64,000 nucleotides of DNA, from assembly GCA_038318565.1 (NCBI GenBank), contig JBBQCI010000006.1, forward strand, positions 10,031 to 74,030, given 5' to 3'. Source of the stretch: UBA11346 sp038318565 (GTDB lineage: Bacteria; Planctomycetota; UBA11346). Below the pieces are notes generated by a model. It saw only the letters and a program-made list of their open reading frames with translations, was not told the origin of the DNA and ran no database searches. Both the position numbers and the translations under genes were made by a program. Shown here piece by piece: positions 17,496-25,042 of this stretch. Each line of letters begins with the position of its first letter. Within the stretch, counting starts at the first letter, position 1.

Positions 17496-18683
17496 TCAGC
17501 GTCCAACCGCCCGCTGCCACCCGGCCAGGAGATTGCTGATCACCTCGCCGGAGGGGGTCTCCACCACCTGAGGCAGGTCGATGCGCAGGCCGTACTTGGC
17601 CAGCTCGATGAAGGGGCTGCCGGGTTCCTTGATCGGCACAGCAGGATCACCTGGGCGGAATCCGTGTTCCAGCGCCTTGCGCTGCGAAGTGGGCGAGAGC
17701 AGGAAATCAATGAAACGGCCGGCAGCCGCCCGCTGTTCGGTACTGCTCCACGGGGCGTCGATCAGATAGGCCGGGTTATCGCTCCAGGCATTGGGCGAGG
17801 GGTAGGTGATGTGCAGATCACCCCAACGGCCCTGGGCATTGCGCAGGTAGTCGATCGCGACGCTTTCATAGACGCACAGACCGTCAAATGCTGAGGGTCC
17901 CTTGAGCACCATCTCCTTCATCTGCGTACCGGTCGAGCCGGACAGACCTGCGACGCCCTTCTCGAAGGTGGTCAGCCAGGTCTGGAAACCGGCGTCCATG
18001 ACTTGGGCCATGCCCAGCGTCCTCGCCTGATGGTAGTCGTGGGTCATCAGCACCAGGGCCATTAGGCCGCTGTTGCTCTGGTTCGGATGGGCATGGCCGA
18101 ACTTCAGAAAGCCCCATTCGGGCTTGCCGGCAAGCCCGGCCCAGCCGGTGGGTTCAGCGACCAGTTTGGCGACATCGCGGAAACTTTGGGGCGGCTGCTT
18201 GAGGGCCTGGAAGCGTTCAGTCCACCAGACGAAGACCATCGGCGTGAGAGCCAAAGTCTCGCTGCGGGCGAACGGAGCCTTACTGAACTTGACCTGCCAG
18301 TCGGCCGTGAAGTTGGCGCTGTAGAGCGACGAGGCCGGAGCCCAGATGTTCAGCTGCTCACCGGCTAGCAGGGCCTGAGCGCCTTCCAGGGAACCTTTCC
18401 CCAGGAGATCGACCTGGGTGTTCGGTTCCACTTTGGCGAATTCCTCGACCGCCCACTTCATCCAGCGATCCTTCTCGGTGCCGTAGGCAACGGAGATGCG
18501 CACAGCAGCTCCGCTGCGCGGTGCTGGTAATCCGGGAGTGGTGGAGGTCGTCGGTGCCGTCGGTGCCGCTGGTTGCGGCTTCGCGAAGAGCAGTTTCCAG
18601 GCCAGGAAGCCGCAGCCAGCCAGGATCAGGAGGATGACCACCTTGCCGAGGAAGGTGGCCTTGGGGGCGGTGTCGTCAGGCAT
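17496..18683 (-). CDS. Membrane-tethered extracellular solute-binding-like protein
   Basis: A 395-residue protein with one N-terminal membrane span (about residues 12-33) after a short cytoplasmic tip, then a Pro/Thr linker (PAAPTAPTTSTTPG). A periplasmic domain of the SBP_bac_11-like fold follows (SVAYGTEKDRWMKWAVEEF, LLAGEQLNIWAPASS, WGFLKFGHAHPNQSNSGLMA). The uncleaved anchor and the absence of a permease or transporter ATPase nearby argue for sensing or scaffolding rather than transport. It is clearly paralogous to the SBP half of the preceding gene product (AYGTEK / AYGSEK; FGHAHPNQSNSGL / FGHTHPEFSNSGL). It follows that gene by only seven bases, so they are cotranscribed. Confidence 0.85.
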   Translation of the reverse strand: MPDDTAPKATFLGKVVILLILAGCGFLAWKLLFAKPQPAAPTAPTTSTTPGLPAPRSGAAVRISVAYGTEKDRWMKWAVEEFAKVEPNTQVDLLGKGSLEGAQALLAGEQLNIWAPASSLYSANFTADWQVKFSKAPFARSETLALTPMVFVWWTERFQALKQPPQSFRDVAKLVAEPTGWAGLAGKPEWGFLKFGHAHPNQSNSGLMALVLMTHDYHQARTLGMAQVMDAGFQTWLTTFEKGVAGLSGSTGTQMKEMVLKGPSAFDGLCVYESVAIDYLRNAQGRWGDLHITYPSPNAWSDNPAYLIDAPWSSTEQRAAAGRFIDFLLSPTSQRKALEHGFRPGDPAVPIKEPGSPFIELAKYGLRIDLPQVVETPSGEVISNLLAGWQRAVGR

Positions 18684-18690
18684 GGGTGTT

Positions 18691-20379
18691 TCAGAAGAAC
18701 GTGGCGATGTCGCGGAATACTAGGCGGATGTCGCCGGTGCTGCCCTTGTAGGCCTTGGCCTGGGTCGTCTCACTGATGCGCTTGAGCACATCCCCGGCGG
18801 CGTCTTTGCCATAGGCGATGGTGAACACACGGATGGCCCCACCGCTTTCCGGACCTGGGTCGATCGCAGTCAGCACCTGTTCTAGGCTGGTGCTGCTGGT
18901 CGTGTCGGCGCCGTCTGAGAGCACGATCACAGCCTTGATCGAATCCTGGTCCGGATCGGCCTTCATCGCGGCGACGGCAGCACTGACGGCATCGTAGAGC
19001 GCGGTCTTGCCGCCAGCAATCAAGCTGCGCATCTGCGCCTGCCCAGGAGTGCGGATAGCAGTCAGCAGCTGGTTCTGCCCAAGCCATTGCGGGGTGCTAT
19101 TGAAGGTCATCAATGAGAGCCGGTCGCCATCGGCGAGCAGACCGATGAACTCGGCGGCACCGTCGCGGGCAGCGGCGATCTTGCCGTCCTCCTCCATCGA
19201 ACCGCTGATATCAAGGACCAAAGCGACATGGGCCGGCTTCTTGGCTGAGCGCCACATGGTCATCGCGGCCGAGATGACTTCGGCCGGAGGCGTTTCGAGG
19301 GTGGTGGACGGTTCCTTGGCGTCGACGCCATGCGCGCTGTCGATCGGGGCGCCGACCGCGACATCGACGGCAGCAGGGCGGAAGCCGAAGCGCAGGGCGC
19401 TCTCTTGCTGTGGCCGCTCAAGCAGAAAGCGGACATACGCTTCGCAGGCCAGGCGTTCATTGGCGCCGACCCACGGCCGCTCGACGATGCCGGTCGGATG
19501 ATCGCTCCAGAAGGTGCCTTCCTTGGGATAGATCGCGACCATTGGGAAAGATGGCTTGGGCGTTGCCGTGTTCGCTTCGATTACCAGATTTTCATACAGC
19601 ACAGCGGCGGAGAGGTAGCCGGGCCCACCGGCGGTCATGCGTTTCGCAAAGAATCCGGTCGAGGAGCCGTAGTGGACGACGGCCCGCTCAATGCCGGTGA
19701 CAAATGCCACAACGGCCGGTTGCTGGACGTCCTCGACGGTCAAGCCGGTGCGCTTGCCGGCCCCGGCGTAGGCCTCGGCCAGCAGAGTCTGTAGACCCGA
19801 GTTGGAAAACTCGGGATGGGTGTGACCGAAACGGAAGCGGCCCCATTGCGGCTGACCTTTGGACGCCCAGCCCTGCGGGTCCTTGGCGAGGGTTAGGATA
19901 TCGGCCCAGCCAAGCCGGGTCTGTGGCCAACCCAGGGCTTCGGCCATCGGCTGCCACATCGCGATGACCACCGGTGAGAGGACGACACTCTCAGATTTTG
20001 ACACCAGGTCCTTGCCGGTGGCGGCGCGGCTCTGGGCATTGGCCAAGGTGATGAAGGCAGCAGAGGCCGGGCTGATCAGATGAGCCTGCTCGCGGCCCGC
20101 GAGCACGTCTTCGACCAGTTCTCCGGAACCCTTGGCCACTGTCTGCACGTAGATTGCTTTGCCGGCGACTTGCACCTTGCGCGCATTGAACTGGGTCGTC
20201 GCCGCCTCTAGCCAGGCCTGTTTCTCTGAGCCATAGGCAATGCGGATGGTCAAGGCGTCCGGCGGGGCCGCCTGGGTACTCGTGGGCGTCGGCTGAGCTT
20301 CGTCAGGAGTCGGCCCCGTCCGCGTCCACAGGATACCGACGATGATGGCGATGACGACCAGGACGATGAAGGTCTTCAT
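18691..20379 (-). CDS. Membrane-tethered SBP-VWA fusion protein
   Basis: A 562-residue protein: membrane anchor (FIVLVVIAIIVGILW, residues 3-17), linker, a substrate-binding-protein-like domain (about 45-350; IRIAYGSEKQAWLEAA, FGHTHPEFSNSGLQ) and a C-terminal von Willebrand A domain (about 375-562). The VWA MIDAS site is complete: VLDISGSMEEDGK, the Thr of GGKTALYDA, and VLSDGADTTSS. VWA domains usually bind metal-dependent protein ligands, so the product may assemble a periplasmic complex. I chose ATG 20379 (MKTFIVL); the upstream extension is not protein-like. First gene of the PspA cluster. Proteins with this domain pair are known in other phyla; here it sits with PspA and an AAA+ ATPase. 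Confidence 0.87.
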   Translation of the reverse strand: MKTFIVLVVIAIIVGILWTRTGPTPDEAQPTPTSTQAAPPDALTIRIAYGSEKQAWLEAATTQFNARKVQVAGKAIYVQTVAKGSGELVEDVLAGREQAHLISPASAAFITLANAQSRAATGKDLVSKSESVVLSPVVIAMWQPMAEALGWPQTRLGWADILTLAKDPQGWASKGQPQWGRFRFGHTHPEFSNSGLQTLLAEAYAGAGKRTGLTVEDVQQPAVVAFVTGIERAVVHYGSSTGFFAKRMTAGGPGYLSAAVLYENLVIEANTATPKPSFPMVAIYPKEGTFWSDHPTGIVERPWVGANERLACEAYVRFLLERPQQESALRFGFRPAAVDVAVGAPIDSAHGVDAKEPSTTLETPPAEVISAAMTMWRSAKKPAHVALVLDISGSMEEDGKIAAARDGAAEFIGLLADGDRLSLMTFNSTPQWLGQNQLLTAIRTPGQAQMRSLIAGGKTALYDAVSAAVAAMKADPDQDSIKAVIVLSDGADTTSSTSLEQVLTAIDPGPESGGAIRVFTIAYGKDAAGDVLKRISETTQAKAYKGSTGDIRLVFRDIATFF

Positions 20380-20418
20380 GGGTGCCAACTCTGTTCGTGT
20401 TTGGTTAAGCTGTGACGA

Positions 20419-20434
20419 AGACGGTTGGCCGTCT
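20419..20434. terminator. Weak hairpin between S4 gene and SBP-VWA gene
   Basis: A 6-bp stem (agacgg / ccgtct) with a TTGG loop lies in the 64 bases separating the S4-protein stop (20444) from the SBP-VWA start (20379). It may partly separate the FHA-PfkB-S4 transcript from the PspA cluster; no T-tract is present, so this is tentative. Confidence 0.35.
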
Positions 20435-20443
20435 AAAGGTGCC

Positions 20444-20788
20444 TTAACGGTCGACCGTGAAGGTCTTCCCGTCGACAGCGACGATATCGCCCTCGGCCAG
20501 CTTGCGGCCCGGGCGGTCGTCGACCTCGCCGTTGACCGTGGCGCGGCCTTCGCGCACCAGTGCCTTGGCATGGCCGCCGGTATCAGCGACCTGGACGACC
20601 TTCAAGAACTGGGCCAGGGTGATCGGTTCCTTGGGGCCCTTGGACTTGCGCTCTGGCACCGTCACCGGCACCGAGGCTTTGGCCATCGGGCTTTGGGCCG
20701 GCATTGGCGCTTTGGCAGTCACAGGATTTTTTGTTGGAGCATCACGGCCAGCGGGACGGCGGGACGGATTGAATTTAGGACCAGGCAT
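20444..20788 (-). CDS. S4-domain RNA-binding protein
   Basis: A 114-residue protein: a basic, low-complexity N-terminus (PSRRPAGRDAPTKNP...) followed by an S4 RNA-binding domain of the YaaA/RlbA-Hsp15 kind (ITLAQFLKVVQVADTGGHAKALV, then REGRATVNGEVDDRPGRKLAEGD). ATG 20788 is preceded by a strong GGGAGG, which decides the start and lies inside the end of the PfkB gene (14-base overlap). S4 proteins of this size bind rRNA or stalled ribosomes. Here it is the last gene of a set with an FHA protein and a sugar/adenosine-type kinase; no functional link among them is obvious. Confidence 0.85.
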   Translation of the reverse strand: MPGPKFNPSRRPAGRDAPTKNPVTAKAPMPAQSPMAKASVPVTVPERKSKGPKEPITLAQFLKVVQVADTGGHAKALVREGRATVNGEVDDRPGRKLAEGDIVAVDGKTFTVDR

Positions 20789-21767
20789 CGAGCCTCCCGC
20801 GGATCTCCCGCCACTGGTGACGAGGAACTTGGGCGCCGACGACTTCGACGGCGGCGGCTCCGGCCCGGGCGGCGAGTTCGCCGCAGACGTCGAGCGGACA
20901 GCCACGAACCATGGCGCAGAGCAGCCCGGCCAGCCAGGCATCGCCCGCGCCATTAGTGTCGATCGCCTTGGCCGGGATGCCGGCCGTGTGGAGCTTCTCG
21001 CTGCCGCGGCGCAGCCAGGCGCCCTCGGCGCCGATCTTGACGGCGGCGAAGCGGACCATCGGGGCGATGTCATCGAGTGCTGCCCGCGGGTCGCCGTGGC
21101 TCCAGGCAGCCGCCTCGTCCTGGTTGAGGATCGCACCGCCGACCAGGCCAGCGGCCATCAACTCGGCGAACATCGCTTGATTGGCGCGCACGACCTCGTG
21201 CGAGGCGAAATCGAGCACCAGTTCGGAACCGGCTTCGCGGGTTGCTGCGGCGATCGCTCGGACCAGACCGTGGTCGTAGCAGGAGTAGCCCTCCATGACG
21301 ACGAAGCGGGTGCCGGCGAAGGCCTCGGGAGAGACCTCGTCTGCCGACAGGGTCGACGCGGCGCCGAGGCAGGTGCGAAAGGTGCGCTGGGCGTCCGGCG
21401 TGACCATCGCCAGCACCCGTCCGGTGGGCGCAGCGTCGCGCACCACCAGGCGGGCGTCGACGCCCTGGACCGCCAGCGACATGCGCATGAATTCACCGAG
21501 ATCGTCGTCTCCGGTGCAGCCGATGAATGCAGCGGCGATGCCTAGGTTGGCGCAGCCGGCCAGTACGTTGCAGGCCGAGCCGCCAGGGGCTTGGGCAGGC
21601 ATGCCACCATGGGCGGCGAGCATGCGGCCGATCTCGGCGGCCGAGACCAGTTCCATGCCGCCTTTGGCACCCGGCACATGTTCGGCCAGGAAGGCATCGT
21701 CGACCTGAATGCACAGGTCGACCAGGGGTGAACCCAGGCCGATGATCGCGGGATGGTCCAGGCTCAT
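20775..21767 (-). CDS. PfkB-family carbohydrate/adenosine kinase
   Basis: A 330-residue ribokinase-fold kinase. The first PfkB signature appears as PGGSACNVLAGCANLG near residue 61, and the second with the catalytic Asp and anion hole as AIDTNGAGDAWLAGLL (usual 'DTTGAGDxF') near 268. N-terminal IIGLGSPLVDLCIQVDD and the overall length of about 330 resemble the adenosine kinase-like subgroup common in bacteria. It transfers phosphate from ATP to a sugar or nucleoside hydroxyl; the substrate is not determinable by eye. It starts three bases after the FHA gene and overlaps the S4 gene, so the three form a compact operon. Confidence 0.9.
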   Translation of the reverse strand: MSLDHPAIIGLGSPLVDLCIQVDDAFLAEHVPGAKGGMELVSAAEIGRMLAAHGGMPAQAPGGSACNVLAGCANLGIAAAFIGCTGDDDLGEFMRMSLAVQGVDARLVVRDAAPTGRVLAMVTPDAQRTFRTCLGAASTLSADEVSPEAFAGTRFVVMEGYSCYDHGLVRAIAAATREAGSELVLDFASHEVVRANQAMFAELMAAGLVGGAILNQDEAAAWSHGDPRAALDDIAPMVRFAAVKIGAEGAWLRRGSEKLHTAGIPAKAIDTNGAGDAWLAGLLCAMVRGCPLDVCGELAARAGAAAVEVVGAQVPRHQWREIRGRLDAWS

Positions 21768-21770
21768 GGC

Positions 21771-22487
21771 TTACTTTCCCGCCTCGTCGAACATGCGAGC
21801 CAGCTCCATCAGAACGCCGGCTCCGCTGCCGTTGATAGTGCGTGTGGGGGCGCCCGCGGCGTCGGCGTGGAAGGCGAATCGGGGCGGCGGAGTCTGGGCC
21901 AGCTTAGCCAGGGCATCCATACCCTCGAGTGCGCCGACCTTGGCATGGCTGGGAGCCCCAGAGATCAGCCAGATTGACGATTCGATCGGCCCGCCGATCA
22001 GGTCGAGGCGGCCGCTCTTACCAGTCTGCTGGAAAAACTGCAGCAGTTCCAGCACGCCGCCCTCGACGATCGCGCCGGTGAAGGCGGCACCTTGGCTGGC
22101 CAGGTCATTCAACGAGAATCCGGGCCCCATGGTCTCCTGCGCACTGATCTGAGGCGCCTGCGCTGACAGCGAACTGGGGTCGCCACCGGGCGGCAACATG
22201 TGCAGACGGAAGACCTGGCCGCCAACCTGGATTTGTGAACCATCCTCCAGCTTCACCTGACCGGTGATGCGCTGGCTGTTGACGAACGATCCGTTGCGAC
22301 TGTTGAGATCGGCGAACGACCAACCCTGGCCCTCGGTCCAGCGCAGTTCCGCGTGCCGGCGTGAAGCCAGAGCGTCCTGGACCGGGATGTCGATGCCATC
22401 TTCGCGCCCGAAGACGTAGTTGCGGCCAGGCAGCAGCCGGCGCGCTTGACGGGAGGCGGAAACGATGAAGTAGCCTATGGCAGCCAT
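21771..22487 (-). CDS. FHA domain protein with C-terminal DUF4388-like region
   Basis: A 238-residue cytosolic protein. The FHA domain occupies about residues 1-95 with the phosphothreonine-binding signature GRE (YVFGREDGIDI), SRRHAEL and LNSRNGSFVN. The C-terminal 110 residues resemble DUF4388 (FTGAIVEGGVLELLQFFQQTGKSGRLDL...IWLISGAPSHA), a region common in signalling proteins of Myxococcota and related phyla. It presumably reads phosphothreonine marks from a Ser/Thr kinase; one is encoded about 11 kb away at 32897-34978, but linkage is inference. It heads the FHA-PfkB-S4 operon and is divergent from the ABC-class ATPase. Confidence 0.88.
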   Translation of the reverse strand: MAAIGYFIVSASRQARRLLPGRNYVFGREDGIDIPVQDALASRRHAELRWTEGQGWSFADLNSRNGSFVNSQRITGQVKLEDGSQIQVGGQVFRLHMLPPGGDPSSLSAQAPQISAQETMGPGFSLNDLASQGAAFTGAIVEGGVLELLQFFQQTGKSGRLDLIGGPIESSIWLISGAPSHAKVGALEGMDALAKLAQTPPPRFAFHADAAGAPTRTINGSGAGVLMELARMFDEAGK

Positions 22488-22595
22488 TGCCCACGCAGGC
22501 TAGGGCGCGGGTCAAGGTGTCCAGTTGCCGTAGTGGCGTGCGGGGCGCGCCTGAATCCGTTGCGCCGACCGCTCTGGCGCCACAAGCAGACGCCC

Positions 22596-24284
22596 ATGCC
22601 TGTTCTGCCGACGCCAATAGCCCCGATCGCATCCGACGCCGAGATCCGGCCGTTGGCTGTCCTGCTGGAGACGGTCGCACGCATCGACGGCTGGGGCCCG
22701 CGTGCTTGGCGCGAAGTGATCGGGGCCTGGCGGTTGCCACGCTGCGACCTAGCGATCGAGGAGCGCGAAGGCCCGCCCTGCGAGGAGGGCGGCGAGGTCC
22801 TGGCGACCATCGTGTTCCGCTCGCCGGGCTGGGCCCGTCCGCGCAATCCTGGCGATGCCATCGCCATCGCCGATTGGCTGCTGCGTGCCGCGCGCCGAGA
22901 CCTGCTGCCGCTCTTCGGCCTGTCAGCCCGTACCATTGATCCCGGCGAGGCGGTGCGCGCCGGCAACGCCTGCTTCGCGTATGGTCCAGATCTAGTGCTG
23001 CGATTCGCACTCCGTCTGCCCTTTGCCGGTATGTGCATCGATGGCGAATCGTTCGCCCGATCAATCGGACAACTCGCCCGCTGGTCGCGCGGCATCGCAA
23101 AGACGCGACCGGGACTGCTCGGGCATCGCCGCAGTCTGCGCATCCAACAGGCCCTGCGCGCCGCCCTTCCCGAGCATGGCTTGGTCGCGTTCCTCGCTGA
23201 TGGCGCCATGCTGGCTCGCGATCCGGCGGGCGGCGTCGATGCCTCGTGCCTGCCGCTGCGCACCCCCCGCAACCTGGCGACATCCATCGATCTTGGCCCG
23301 CTGGGTCGCTATCGGGGGTTGGGCATCAGCAGGGGGGTCACCGCTATCGCGGGTGCCCCCTATCATGGCAAGAGCACCGTCCTCTCTGCCATCGCCGCCG
23401 GCGGTGAGGATCATCCCCCAGGTGACGGGCGGGAACGGGTGGTCGCCCTGGCGTCGACCCTGCCGGTGCTGTCAGACGACGGCAGGCCGATCATGCGGCA
23501 GAATCTGACTCCGTTCTTTAGCCGCCTGCCCGGGGGCGAAGCAGCGTGCTTCACCACCAGACGGGCGAGTGGTGCGACCAGCATGGCGGCAGCGGTGTTG
23601 CAGGGGGTCGCTGCCGGGGCCCGGTTGCTGCTCATCGACGAGGACACCGCAGCCGCGAACTTCCTCTCGCTGCAGGATGCCATGCGCCGTCTGCTCGGTC
23701 GCGATCTCGACGGCGGGCGCACCCTCTCGGATTGTCTGCCTGCACTGTCCGCCCAGGGCGTTTCGACCATCGTGGTCGCCGGCGCTTCGACCGCCGCCAT
23801 TGCCAGTGCCGAGCGGGTTATCCTGATGCGCGATTTCGCTCCGCATGAGGCGACTCGTGCCGCGCGTCGGGCCTGTGGGCCACGCGCGGGGCGGGTGAGC
23901 CTCGAACTGTCCCGTCGCCATCTGGATGGTGATCCAGATGTCATCCTCGGCTTTGCGCACACCTTGCGGGTAGATGCCGAGGACCCAGAACGGCCTCGTT
24001 TCGCTGGGCGCAGTGTCGACCTGCGTCGCAGCGGCTTCGCCATGGATCCATTCTTGGCGCGCGGCGCCGTCCTCGGTGCGGCCTGGGCCTGTCGACTGGC
24101 CGCCGGTGGATGTCCGATGGACGAACTCGGCGTACGCTACACGGATCTACTGGCCGCGGGTGGACCCGCGGCGCTGGACCCCTTCCACGATCAATTCCAC
24201 GCCGTGGCGCCGTGGGGCCTGGTCGTAGCCGTCCTCGAACGCTGCTGGGGGCTCGAACTGAGCAGCTGTGCCGCGTGCGTCTGA
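22596..24284 (+). CDS. ABC-class predicted ATPase (ABC_ATPase / PF09818-like)
   Basis: A 562-residue soluble protein of the 'predicted ATPase of the ABC class' family. Visible elements: an N-terminal domain with IEEREGPPCEE-type acid stretch, then ITAIAGAPYHGKSTVLSAI (a P-loop with His before GKST, usual for this family), LPGGEAACFTTRRASGATSMAAAVLQG (signature region) and LLLIDEDTAAANF (Walker B with extra acidic residue). It ends CAACV. ATG 22596 (MPVLP) is chosen because the earlier open frame has no protein character. Members are found in many phyla and their biological role is unclear. It stands alone, divergent from the FHA operon, with a terminator just after it. Confidence 0.85.
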   Translation: MPVLPTPIAPIASDAEIRPLAVLLETVARIDGWGPRAWREVIGAWRLPRCDLAIEEREGPPCEEGGEVLATIVFRSPGWARPRNPGDAIAIADWLLRAARRDLLPLFGLSARTIDPGEAVRAGNACFAYGPDLVLRFALRLPFAGMCIDGESFARSIGQLARWSRGIAKTRPGLLGHRRSLRIQQALRAALPEHGLVAFLADGAMLARDPAGGVDASCLPLRTPRNLATSIDLGPLGRYRGLGISRGVTAIAGAPYHGKSTVLSAIAAGGEDHPPGDGRERVVALASTLPVLSDDGRPIMRQNLTPFFSRLPGGEAACFTTRRASGATSMAAAVLQGVAAGARLLLIDEDTAAANFLSLQDAMRRLLGRDLDGGRTLSDCLPALSAQGVSTIVVAGASTAAIASAERVILMRDFAPHEATRAARRACGPRAGRVSLELSRRHLDGDPDVILGFAHTLRVDAEDPERPRFAGRSVDLRRSGFAMDPFLARGAVLGAAWACRLAAGGCPMDELGVRYTDLLAAGGPAALDPFHDQFHAVAPWGLVVAVLERCWGLELSSCAACV

Positions 24285-24292
24285 AAACGACT

Positions 24293-24315
24293 AACCCCTG
24301 GGCAGGCCAGGGGTT
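24293..24315. terminator. Bidirectional hairpin terminator (ABC-class ATPase gene / tRNA-Lys)
   Basis: A perfect 9-bp stem (aacccctgg / ccaggggtt) with a five-base loop lies eight bases after the ATPase stop and just past the 3' end of the tRNA. On the minus strand it is followed after a few bases by TTTT, so it is a good terminator for the tRNA; on the plus strand the T-run is absent. Confidence 0.8.
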
Positions 24316-24320
24316 GTGCG

Positions 24321-24396
24321 TGGTGCGTCATCTAGGATTTGAACCTAGGACCCAGGGATTAAGAATCCCTTGCTCTACCAACTGAGCTAATGACGC
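24321..24396 (-). tRNA. tRNA-Lys (anticodon CUU), CCA encoded
   Basis: A complete cloverleaf is readable on the minus strand. The acceptor arm GCGTCAT pairs perfectly with ATGACGC, followed by discriminator A and genome-encoded CCA (24321-24323). The D arm is AGCTCAGTTGGTAGAGC. The anticodon stem is AGGGA/TCCCT with loop TTCTTAA, giving anticodon CTT. The T arm is CTAGG-TTCAAAT-CCTAG. Length 76 with CCA. It decodes AAG lysine codons. It is a single gene with its own promoter-like sequence and hairpin terminator. Confidence 0.97.
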
Positions 24397-24414
24397 ATCG
24401 TTGCGAGGGGAGGG

Positions 24415-24442
24415 TTTGTATGCGGTTAGACCCCCCCGTCAA
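24415..24442 (-). promoter_or_regulatory. Probable sigma-70-type promoter of tRNA-Lys
   Basis: On the minus strand, TTGACG (24442-24437) and TACAAA (24420-24415) are separated by 16 bases, with the tRNA 5' end about 19 bases downstream of the -10 box. The position fits a short tRNA leader. Confidence 0.5.
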
Positions 24443-24487
24443 TGGCCTGCGCTTGCCCACGCGGACAGCGCTCCACGATCCACGCCA

Positions 24488-25042
24488 ATGACGACGCCGC
24501 GCCGCATCTACCGCATCTACCACGCCTTGGGTCGCGATGCCGAGACGGTGCGCGACTTCCAGCAGGCCCAGGGCAAGGACGTCAGCGGGACGGTCAAGCT
24601 GCTTATTGCCAAGGACGCCGACAAGCTGCTGCGCAAGTGGGGCGAAGAGATGGCCGAGTTGTGCGGCGTGCTCGACGGCTCGCATGACGATCCCTACATC
24701 ATGGAGGCCACCCAGACCTTCTACTGGGGATCGCTCTATGCCGTGGTCCAGGGGCTCGATTGGGAGCAGCTTGGTTTCGACCAGGTCCGACGCGATGCTG
24801 CGACCTGCGGCATCGCCACTGTGCCAGAACTGCAATCGTCAGTTGAACGACTGGTCGGGCTCGGCCCCGAGGTGGCCAAACCCGCTAAGCTCTTTCTGCT
24901 GTGGAATGTCGCCGACCACATCTACCGCCGCCAGACGCCAGCTGATGACCAGCGTTCGCTGTCCGAATTGATGGCCTACGACCTGCACGAGATGCACGGA
25001 CGCGACTATCTCAAGCCGATCATCGATCAGATCACCGACTGA
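24488..25042 (+). CDS. Possible all-alpha MazG/HisE-like protein
   Basis: A 184-residue soluble, helical protein. The segment LLRKWGEEMAELCGVLDG near residues 45-62 resembles the EExxE metal-binding helix of MazG/HisE (phosphoribosyl-ATP pyrophosphohydrolase)-type NTP pyrophosphatases. The rest (YIMEATQTFYWGSLYAVVQG, FLLWNVADHIYRR) has no known motif. This assignment is tentative; it may be a family of its own. I chose ATG 24488 (MTTPRRIYRIY). Its stop overlaps the next start (TGATG), so it is translationally coupled to the BshB-like deacetylase and probably transcribed with mutL. Confidence 0.6.
   Translation: MTTPRRIYRIYHALGRDAETVRDFQQAQGKDVSGTVKLLIAKDADKLLRKWGEEMAELCGVLDGSHDDPYIMEATQTFYWGSLYAVVQGLDWEQLGFDQVRRDAATCGIATVPELQSSVERLVGLGPEVAKPAKLFLLWNVADHIYRRQTPADDQRSLSELMAYDLHEMHGRDYLKPIIDQITD

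Noticed and set aside
17496..20379. SBP genes as an ABC importer
   Set aside because: Both products keep an uncleaved membrane anchor, and there is no permease or transport ATPase in the cluster.
24293..24315. tRNA-flanking hairpin as a tRNA-gene attachment site of an integrated element
   Set aside because: There is no integrase and no direct repeat of the tRNA 3' end within the window; the hairpin is an ordinary terminator.
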